From Parabacteroides faecalis (GTDB lineage Bacteria > Bacteroidota > Bacteroidia > Bacteroidales > Tannerellaceae), in NCBI RefSeq assembly GCF_022809355.1, contig NZ_JAKZMM010000033.1, positions 1 through 49,014 on the forward strand: 49,014 bases of DNA, written 5' to 3'. The notes below the pieces were generated by a model. The model made no database searches and was not told where the DNA came from. It was given only the letters and a program-made list of their open reading frames with translations. The position numbers and the translations under genes are program-made. Shown here one piece after another: positions 42,546 to 49,014 of this stretch (within the stretch, counting starts at the first letter, position 1; every line of letters starts with the position of its first letter).

Positions 42546-44659
42546 TTACAACACCGTTACTTCATCCATAAAGAACCAAGCAGGATGACCTACGCCATAG
42601 TGCCAAGCCGGACACATCCCGATGGCATCGACTTCCACTTTGATATAACGCGCCTTGACAGGCTTGTCGGAAGTAACTTTCCCACCGACGAACTTAACTT
42701 GGGGGGCACGGTCTTCGGCAAACGAGAAGGAACCGAAAGGCTGATAGGTCTGGTTGTCCGTCGAAATCGAATAAGTCACCTTTTCGGGAAGAAGAATCCA
42801 TTGTCCCAACTGATGAAGGAAGTCGGCTTCCACACTGCTGAATTCTTTCTCTTCGCCCAGATCGAGGATGAACGAGCCGTCCACGCCTTCCCAGCCGACC
42901 CAGCTCTCTACGAAGGTCGTGCCACCAAACAGGCCGTCGGTCAATGCCGTATCAGCAATCTTCTGATAACGTTCGCCCGGCTTTTGCAACCAGATCACCT
43001 TTGCACCCAACGCCTTGCTCTTTTCGGCTTGCGGCAAGAAGCGTTTTTCGTACAGATCACAATAATCCTCGGGCGCATTGCTACGTTCGTTCAGCGACTT
43101 GATGCCGAACTTACGGCACTGCTGACGGAAATAATCCAACTGCTGACGTACCTTGGCCACATCCTGATTCGTTTTAGTACGAGCTATTTCCAACTCAGAA
43201 TAAATCAATGACAAACGAGACAGCTGGACACGGTCCAAACGAACCGGATCAGAAGCCACGGCCGCCTCAGCCTGGTCGAACAACTCATCATACGTCTTAC
43301 AAAGCTGATCGTTCAACATTCCGTTCTTATGTGTTACCGGCGAATCGTAAATCCACAAGTTGGTACCGCTTGCCAGCAATCCACCCTGCATGATCTTCTG
43401 ATATTGATACAGATAAGGAGCCGCCGCCCCATAATAACCATCCATGAAGCTACGCATCAACGAATCGGCATTCTGATACGGATTCCACATCAGCTTTCCA
43501 ATCATATAAGCACGCATTTCCGAAAAGTCGGTTCCTTTAGAACCATTGACTTGCGAGAAGTGCATCGTCACATGGTTCTTCTTGAACAACTGGATATTCT
43601 TCTGCAAGACATGGAAATTGGGGAAACACGATACCATGTTGTCGAAGTTAATTCCATAATCCCATACAAAAATATTGTTGGAGATAGCCGACCAGCCTTC
43701 GAGCGCTTTCACGAAATCACGTCCCGACGCATTATCAGTCAGCGGTACTTCGCGCATACAGTCAATATCGCACAACATGATATTCACGTTCGGCAGTGGC
43801 TTTACCTTCTTGGGTGGATGCATGGTAAAGAGATAAGCCAGGGTAGAAATCTCCTTGTCGGGGAAACGTTCTGCCAACTTGTTCATGAAACGGATATAGG
43901 CACCTGCCGGAGAACCTTCTTCCTCATACACCTTACGGCAATTCTCACATGTACAGAAGGTATTGTTTCCGTCGTTCTGACTGACCGAGATCAATTTCTT
44001 ATCCGGGTTCGCCTTGAAAACAGAATCCAATATGAATAATATTCGGGATGTTCCTTTCCATACACTTCCGAAGGCATCAGGCGGTCGAATGTATGTACCC
44101 ACATATTGTCGATGAAGACTTCATTCGGTTCTTCCAGGCGGAACCACATCTTGTAAATCGGATCATCACAACCGTAACTAAACGACTGGCGATACCGGAA
44201 AGCCGGTGTCTCCGACAAATGAATCTCCGGCAAGGTAATTGTCTTCGAAGGCGTCAATGTATAGGCTTTGTAGGCATAATACGAAACACCCATGTATTTT
44301 TCCAATAAAGTCACCACGCCATAGATCGAGCCTTTGTCTCCTCCACTCGTAATCCGCAACTGGTTCTGTTCGGTACAAAGGGTAAAACCATCTTCTCCTG
44401 CCTCTTCCGATTTTCCACCGATCACGACATCACCCGATTTCGCTTCTCCTTCCACAATCGGCAACGAAGCCCCGCTGATCCGCTGCACAAAGTCTTGTAA
44501 CAAATCAGCTGCCTGACGGTTTATTTCACTCTTCTCGCTCACGACAATCCGCGAAACCGCCTTCCCGTCTTTCACTAATGTCAATTGAGCCGAAGCATCC
44601 GCCATCCATAAAAAAGCTGAAAGGGCCACCATGCCCCATTTCTTGTAATTCAGTTTCAT
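42546..44659 (-). pseudogene. DUF4838 family protein, broken by a deletion or frameshift
   Basis: Two pieces of one gene. The first (44659 down to about 44040) has a signal peptide (MKLNYKKWGMVALSAFLWMADASAQ, in part) and the N-terminal domain, ending EVYGKEHPEYYSY, after which the frame shifts and stops soon after. The second (from about 44040, LDSVFKANPDKKLISVSQND, in a different frame, to 42546) has the rest of the barrel and a C-terminal discoidin-like domain (about the last 150 residues). From memory of the family, some 25-30 residues normally lie between the two pieces, so a deletion that also changed frame is likely. A sequencing error is the alternative. Intact relatives are secreted and thought to act on glycans. 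Confidence 0.65.
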
Positions 44660-44714
44660 GTAATTTGTTTTTGTGTTTTCTAAATTTCTCCGTTTAACTT
44701 GCACACAATATTAG

Positions 44715-44722
44715 TACTTTTG
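44715..44722 (+). promoter_or_regulatory. -7 element before the tatD-like gene
   Basis: TACTTTTG, a match to TAnnTTTG, 22 bases before the start codon. Confidence 0.4.
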
Positions 44723-44743
44723 TTCCATTCAAACAAGAAGAAG

Positions 44744-45400
44744 ATGAAATACATCGATATTCATACGCATACAGTGATTCCCAAAACCCAGGAAAACCGA
44801 ATCTCTTTTTACAACCGGATCGTCGGCCAAGAAACCCTGGGTGATTTATCCCATATAGAAATGTTTTCGGTTGGAATCCATCCGTGGTTTATCCATTCCG
44901 ACAAAAGTAATGACCAGCTTCTCGAACAGCTGTGGGAAAAAGCCAAGCAACCGGAAGTCTGGATGATCGGTGAAGCCGGACTTGACAAACTTCACGAAGC
45001 ACCGCTCGAACGACAACTTTATCTGTTCGAACAACAAGCCTTGCTGGCTGAAGAACTCCACAAGCCACTTATCATCCATTGTGTAAAAGCCTGGAGTGAA
45101 CTGCTAGCCTTACGGAAGAAAATTCGCCCGCTCTCGCCTTGGCTCATTCACGGTTTCCGTGGGAAAAGAGAATTAGCAGAACAGCTGCTGAAAGAAAACA
45201 TCTATCTTTCGTTCGGTGAACAATTCCAATTGGCAGCCCTGCAAATAGCCTGGCCAAGTCATCTTTTCTTAGAAACCGACGAATCAAAACTGGACATACA
45301 GGAGATATACGAAAAAGCAGCGGCAGCCTTATCCGTTCCAACAGAGATGTTAATGGAACAAATCGAACAGAACTTTTCTCTGCTCTTCTCAGGTGAGTAA
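44744..45400 (+). CDS. TatD family hydrolase, short form
   Basis: A 218-residue metal-dependent hydrolase of the TatD DNase group. Metal-site motifs: DIHTHT (residues 5-10), SVGIHPWFIH, GEAGLDK, PLIIHCVKAWSELL, WLIHGFRGK and ETDES. It is shorter than the usual 250-260 residues and GEIGLD reads GEAGLD, as in other Bacteroidetes members. The start at 44744 (MKYIDIHTHT) is preferred over 44699. Confidence 0.85.
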   Translation: MKYIDIHTHTVIPKTQENRISFYNRIVGQETLGDLSHIEMFSVGIHPWFIHSDKSNDQLLEQLWEKAKQPEVWMIGEAGLDKLHEAPLERQLYLFEQQALLAEELHKPLIIHCVKAWSELLALRKKIRPLSPWLIHGFRGKRELAEQLLKENIYLSFGEQFQLAALQIAWPSHLFLETDESKLDIQEIYEKAAAALSVPTEMLMEQIEQNFSLLFSGE

Positions 45401-45407
45401 AGGGCAC

Positions 45408-45477
45408 AAAAAAAGGCTATCTTCACAGACAGCCAATTTCCATTGTTAACCTTAAATCTAATACCATGAAAAACACG
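45408..45477 (-). ncRNA. probable small RNA with its own promoter and terminator
   Basis: On the minus strand: TATATTTG (45481-45488, a -7 element), then about 50 bases containing CATGGTATTAGATTTAAGG and TTAACAATGG, then a terminator GGCTGTCT-GTGA-AGATAGCC followed by seven T. The sequence resembles a short element I recall as repeated in many Bacteroides genomes, possibly a paralogous small RNA family. A dyad ATGTTA/TAACAT (45497-45510) sits upstream. A 14-codon open frame (45467 to 45423) lies inside. It converges on the tatD-like gene. Confidence 0.6.
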
Positions 45478-45590
45478 ATGCAAATATAGACATTTTATGT
45501 TATGTAACATAGCTCGTCAATACTTTTTCTTCTAAAATCGGCCTATTTTAACTACATTTAACTAATTCATCCAAAAATCAGGCAGAAAAG

Positions 45591-45621
45591 TTGGAAATAT
45601 TCCTAGTTATTCGTACTTTTG
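45591..45621 (+). promoter_or_regulatory. promoter and possible ArsR operator of the ars operon
   Basis: TTGG (45591-45594), 19 bases, TACTTTTG (45614-45621) followed by C: a complete -33/-7 promoter. A dyad TTCG-N8-CGAA (45610-45625) overlaps the -7 element and is a candidate ArsR operator. Confidence 0.6.
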
Positions 45622-45639
45622 CGAACAACAAACAAGGAT

Positions 45640-45969
45640 ATGGAAGAGAAAAAGGAATATACAGCAACCCAAGAACAGCTGGCACGCTTTGCCAAGGCAT
45701 TGGGACATCCGGCAAGAATTGCCATCATGCACTTTCTAGCCAAACAGGAAACCTGTTACTTTGGCGACATTCATGAAGAATTACCCATAGCCAAAGCGAC
45801 CGTTTCCCAACACCTGAAAGAGTTGAAAGATGCTGGTTTGATACAGGGAGAAGTCGAAACCCCGAAAGTAAAATACTGTATCAATCAGGAAAACTGGAAA
45901 CTGGCAAGCCGACTCTTTACCGATTTCTTCGGCCAGGCTATATGCAAATCAAAGGGTTGCTGTGAATAA
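45640..45969 (+). CDS. arsR: ArsR family arsenic-responsive repressor
   Basis: A 109-residue winged-helix repressor expected to leave DNA when arsenite binds. The helix-turn-helix is at about residues 50-72 ([21 protein letters not shown], in part). Candidate arsenic ligands are Cys in QETCYFGDI and the C-terminal CKSKGCCE. The start at 45640 (MEEKKEY) is preferred because 45619 overlaps the -7 element. First gene of the ars operon. Confidence 0.9.
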   Translation: MEEKKEYTATQEQLARFAKALGHPARIAIMHFLAKQETCYFGDIHEELPIAKATVSQHLKELKDAGLIQGEVETPKVKYCINQENWKLASRLFTDFFGQAICKSKGCCE

Positions 45970-46032
45970 CAGTCCCTTTTTTTCTCTTTATTGTTCGTTG
46001 TTTTGCGAATTACATATATAATATACGATACA

Positions 46033-46269
46033 ATGGAAATTAAAGTTTTAGGAACAGGTTGCGCCAACTGCAAGGCATTGTACGCAACCGTCGAGAAAGT
46101 TGTCAATGAGTTAGGTATTCAGGCTGAGATCATCAAAGAGGAAGATCTGATGAAAATCATGGAATACAATGTCATGACTTTACCGGCTTTGGTAATCAAT
46201 GACAAAGTTGTAGCCAAAGGTCGGATCAACGCCGGTGAAGTAAAGGAATTAATCGCTTCAAACCAATAA
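46033..46269 (+). CDS. small thioredoxin-like protein of the ars operon
   Basis: A 78-residue thioredoxin-fold protein of the redox-active disulfide type, with the CxxC site in GTGCANCKAL (Cys 10 and 13) and the cis-proline region MTLPALVIN. It probably handles thiol redox for the arsenic proteins. The start at 46033 (MEIKVLGTG) is preferred. Confidence 0.88.
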   Translation: MEIKVLGTGCANCKALYATVEKVVNELGIQAEIIKEEDLMKIMEYNVMTLPALVINDKVVAKGRINAGEVKELIASNQ

Positions 46270-46271
46270 TT

Positions 46272-46673
46272 ATGACACGGATCCTATTTTTTCTTATCAG
46301 TAGTTTGTTTTGGATAGCCGGTGAACTGCAAGCACAAACAGATTCATACGTGGAAGTTTTGTACTTCCATGGGAAACAACGGTGCATCACTTGTAAATCA
46401 ATCGAGAAGTATACCCGTGAAGTCGTTTTTACCGACTTTGCAGACTTGGCTAAAAAAGGGAAAATCCGTTTCAAAGAAATAGACATATCCACGCCCGAAG
46501 GAGAAGAACTGGCCAATGCATATCAGGTCAGTTGGTCTTCATTGTATATCAATCAATGGAAAGATGGAAAAGAACAACGGAACGATATGACACGTTTGGG
46601 CTTTCAATATGCCAAGAATAAAACAGATTATTTCAAACAAGAGATCCGCAAGAAAATAAATCAGTTACTTTAA
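46272..46673 (+). CDS. arsF: ArsF family protein
   Basis: A 133-residue protein with a signal peptide (ending near LQAQ), the CITC motif in KQRCITCKSIEKY and a thioredoxin-like fold. It matches the family annotated as nitrophenyl compound nitroreductase subunit ArsF in Bacteroides ars operons. It lies three bases after the thioredoxin-like gene and three before arsG. Confidence 0.82.
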   Translation: MTRILFFLISSLFWIAGELQAQTDSYVEVLYFHGKQRCITCKSIEKYTREVVFTDFADLAKKGKIRFKEIDISTPEGEELANAYQVSWSSLYINQWKDGKEQRNDMTRLGFQYAKNKTDYFKQEIRKKINQLL

Positions 46674-46675
46674 GA

Positions 46676-47389
46676 ATGGACTACTTACAGACTCTTTTGG
46701 ATAGCAGTGAAATACCTGTTATCACGGCTCTTCTGTTGGGTTTACTCACGACCATCAGTCCTTGTCCGCTGGCTACTCATATAACAGCGATCGGATTTAT
46801 CAGTAAAGATGTAAACAACCGGAACCAGATTTTTCTGAACGGTATCTTTTACACCTTGGGCCGTATTCTCTCTTATTCCGTCTTAGGAGCCATACTGATT
46901 ACTTTATTGCGGAACGGTTCCGAAATGTTCTTTATACAAAAGGCGATCAGCCGATGGAGCGAGTTATTACTTGCTCCGGCACTGATCTTGATCGGTCTGT
47001 TCATGTTGTTTGGAGATAAACTGGCCTTGCCCCGATGGGGATTTTCGGCAACCGAGAAAACCGAAAGACTTCGAGGTAACTGGGGCAGTATGGCATTGGG
47101 ACTACTGTTTGCCTTAGCTTTCTGTCCTACCAGCGGATTATTCTACTTCGGCATGTTAATACCTATGTCTGCCATGGAAAGTGGCGGATATTTATTACCC
47201 GTAGTATATGCTTTCGCTACCGGATTTCCGATCGTTCTGATAGCTTGGGTACTGGCATACAGTGTGGCTGGTATCGGAAAATTCTACAACCGCATTCAGG
47301 TATTCCAGAAATGGTTCAACCGGGTCGTAGCACTGACATTTATTCTTATCGGTATTTATTACGGACTTATTAATTGGAACATTATATGA
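46676..47389 (+). CDS. arsG: ArsG family membrane transporter
   Basis: A 237-residue membrane protein with about six membrane segments and the motif TTISPCPLATHITAIGFI near the N-terminus, as in DsbD/CcdA-like transporters and the ArsG aromatic arsenical efflux family. A second conserved site is LAFCPTSGLFYFG. It overlaps arsC by ATGA. Confidence 0.85.
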   Translation: MDYLQTLLDSSEIPVITALLLGLLTTISPCPLATHITAIGFISKDVNNRNQIFLNGIFYTLGRILSYSVLGAILITLLRNGSEMFFIQKAISRWSELLLAPALILIGLFMLFGDKLALPRWGFSATEKTERLRGNWGSMALGLLFALAFCPTSGLFYFGMLIPMSAMESGGYLLPVVYAFATGFPIVLIAWVLAYSVAGIGKFYNRIQVFQKWFNRVVALTFILIGIYYGLINWNII

Positions 47390-47844
47390 AGATTTTGATT
47401 TTATGTACGGGAAACAGTTGCCGCAGTCAGATGGCGCATGGTTTCCTTCAATCGTTTGACCCGAATTTAGAAGTATTTTCGGCTGGAACCCATCCGGCAG
47501 AAAAAGTAAATCCCATGGCTATCGAAGTCATGCAAGAAGCAGGTATAGACATTAGTCATCACATACCGACGAATGTATATGAATATATCAACGAATCTTG
47601 GGACTATGTGATTACCGTTTGTGATCATGCCCGCGAGACTTGTCCGGTATTTCAGGGAAATGTAAAGAAGCAATTGCATATTGGCTTCGATGATCCTTCG
47701 GAAGCACAAGGTACGGATGAATGGATCAAAAGTGAATTTATCCGTGTCCGGAAAGAGATCAAAAATGCGTTCTTTGCTTTCTATCTGACCGAAATCAAGA
47801 AGTTGCATATCCCGACTTGTACATGTCAGCAATCTAACCATTAA
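47386..47844 (+). CDS. arsC: arsenate reductase, low-molecular-weight phosphatase type
   Basis: Reduces arsenate to arsenite. The 152-residue protein has the P-loop CTGNSCRS (catalytic Cys 7, Cys 12) and the redox cysteines in TVCDHARETCPVF, as in the thioredoxin-coupled ArsC class. The small thioredoxin-like protein of the operon could reduce it. The start at 47386 overlaps the arsG stop codon. Confidence 0.93.
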   Translation: MKILILCTGNSCRSQMAHGFLQSFDPNLEVFSAGTHPAEKVNPMAIEVMQEAGIDISHHIPTNVYEYINESWDYVITVCDHARETCPVFQGNVKKQLHIGFDDPSEAQGTDEWIKSEFIRVRKEIKNAFFAFYLTEIKKLHIPTCTCQQSNH

Positions 47845-47857
47845 TCCACTTATAATC

Positions 47858-48826
47858 ATGATACAGACTTTTGCCGACTGGCTGGTTTATGGTGTTATGG
47901 GACTTCAGGCAGACAGCGCACTGGGAACAGCCGTCAACTTTTTCTTTTATGATACGATCAAGATTCTGATCCTATTATTCTTCATCAGTATCATCATGGG
48001 AATTATCAACGCATACTTTCCGATCGAACGTCTGCGTCATTATCTGACATCCCACCGGCTTTATGGGTTACAATATTTCCTGGCTTCTCTATTCGGAGCC
48101 ATTACCCCATTTTGTTCCTGCTCTTCTATCCCGTTATTCATCGGATTCGTAAAAGGCGGTATTCCGCTGGGTGTGACTTTCGCCTACCTGATTACTTCGC
48201 CACTGGTCAATGAAGTAGCCGTTGCGATGTTTATCGGAACATTTGGACTGCGGATCACAGTCATTTATGTTGTCAGCGGTATCTTACTGGGAATGATTGG
48301 TGGATATGTTTTGGGCAAGATGAAACTGGAACCGTATCTGAGTGATTGGGTAAAGCAAATCCAGCAAGGGGCCACAAACGAATCCAATCTGTGGGAAAAA
48401 GAACATACTCCCTTTTTCCATCGTTTGCCGTCTATTATCCGGGAAGCCTGGAACATCGTTAAAGGTGTGCTGGTATATATTCTGATCGGAATCGGGATCG
48501 GAGCTTTCATGCACGGATATGTACCCGAAGGATTCTTCGAGCATTACATGGCAAAAGACAACTGGTTGGCAGTTCCTATTTCTGTCCTGTTGGCCATTCC
48601 GATGTATGCCAATGCCGCCGGAATCGTTCCCGTCATTGAAGTCTTTGTTTCCAAAGGTATTCCTATCGGGACAGCCTTAGCCTTCATGATGGCAGTAGTA
48701 GGATTATCACTTCCCGAAGCAACACTTCTCAAGAAAGTCATGACTTGGCGCCTGATTGCTATCTTCTTTGGAGTGATCACGCTGTTTATCATCTTCTTAG
48801 GTTATCTGTTCAACATCGTCTTATAA
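47858..48826 (+). CDS. arsP: ArsP-like permease
   Basis: A 322-residue membrane protein of the DUF318/permease family with about eight to nine membrane segments. The cysteine motif TPFCSCSSIPLFIGF lies near residue 88 and a second conserved segment AVVGLSLPEATLLKKV near the C-terminus. ArsP members export organic arsenicals; other members of the family may move metals. Last gene of the operon, 13 bases after arsC. Confidence 0.85.
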   Translation: MIQTFADWLVYGVMGLQADSALGTAVNFFFYDTIKILILLFFISIIMGIINAYFPIERLRHYLTSHRLYGLQYFLASLFGAITPFCSCSSIPLFIGFVKGGIPLGVTFAYLITSPLVNEVAVAMFIGTFGLRITVIYVVSGILLGMIGGYVLGKMKLEPYLSDWVKQIQQGATNESNLWEKEHTPFFHRLPSIIREAWNIVKGVLVYILIGIGIGAFMHGYVPEGFFEHYMAKDNWLAVPISVLLAIPMYANAAGIVPVIEVFVSKGIPIGTALAFMMAVVGLSLPEATLLKKVMTWRLIAIFFGVITLFIIFLGYLFNIVL

Positions 48827-48828
48827 AG

Positions 48829-48917
48829 ATGCCTATCTTTTGATCAATTCATGCCTACCTTTTGGTGAAAATACGCCGGCTTTTTATCAAAAGGTAGGCA
48901 TGAATTGACTATGCCTA
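48829..48917. repeat. 22-base-period array with 19-base inverted repeat
   Basis: ATGCCTA at 48829 and 48851 and ACGCCGG at 48873 are 22 bases apart. AATTCATGCCTACCTTTTG (48846-48864) pairs perfectly with CAAAAGGTAGGCATGAATT (48888-48906), with a CGCCGGC-containing loop. It is the reverse-oriented form of the array at 34280-34370, and may also end the ars operon. From 48918 to the end of the window nothing else is seen, apart from a TTACCTTTG near 48997 that could be a -7 element for a gene outside. Confidence 0.75.
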
Positions 48918-49014
48918 AATTTACTTTACACTTTTTTGATACGTTACTAAAAAACTCTACAGATAAAATAAGTCTTACTAAAAGGCTTTACATATTACCT
49001 TTGCAAAGATAAAA

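Noticed and set aside
43991-44102. two separate overlapping genes for the DUF4838 pieces
   Set aside because: Together they cover one family in order and the overlap is in shifted frame; a broken single gene explains them better.

Overview
The window is chromosomal DNA from a member of the Bacteroidales, most likely a Parabacteroides-like gut species. Signs of this are promoters of the Bacteroidetes type (TTG/TTTG about 20 bases before TAnnTTTG), a GH92 lipoprotein, DUF4838 and DUF6261 proteins, and an arsenic operon with ArsF and ArsG. No rRNA, tRNA, insertion sequence, phage or CRISPR array was seen.

Layout. 1-17100 is mostly housekeeping: asparaginase; acpP-fabF-rnc; purN facing a thioesterase; cysS; a YgjP-like metalloprotein; gpmI; an ORF6N-domain gene, a DUF3109 gene, mtnA and a GH92 mannosidase in a row; ychF and nadB. 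A DUF4160/DUF2442 pair follows. 17760-33952 is one functional block on the minus strand: a periplasmic adaptor, six MacB/FtsX-like permeases in three pairs, one ATPase, a TolC-like channel, a RhuM-type protein, a sigma-54-dependent response regulator and its histidine kinase. Both the adaptor gene and the tolC-like gene have a sigma-54 promoter, with the same 16-base dyad at the same distance upstream, so the regulator probably controls the whole block and itself. 34543-36670 is glyS plus an FKBP lipoprotein. 36851-45400 is accessory: a Tat-exported oxidoreductase, a vapBC-type toxin-antitoxin pair between two identical 52-base hairpins, DUF6261, a 6S-like RNA, two small lipoproteins, panE, a broken DUF4838 gene and a TatD-family gene. 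45408-45477 on the minus strand is a probable small RNA. 45640-48826 is an arsenic resistance operon (arsR, thioredoxin-like, arsF, arsG, arsC, arsP-like).

The most unusual signal lies between genes. Several intergenic regions (125-212, 6871-6980, 31144-31275, 34280-34370, 48829-48917, and a 21-base version at 23735-23789) hold short tandem arrays with a 21-22 base period and no spacers. The sequences differ between some arrays but the period does not, and most units are partly palindromic. A 41-base-period array lies at 40006-40210. The array at 31144-31275 sits inside the efflux block, directly before a permease gene. All calls come from reading the sequence; no search or folding program was run.
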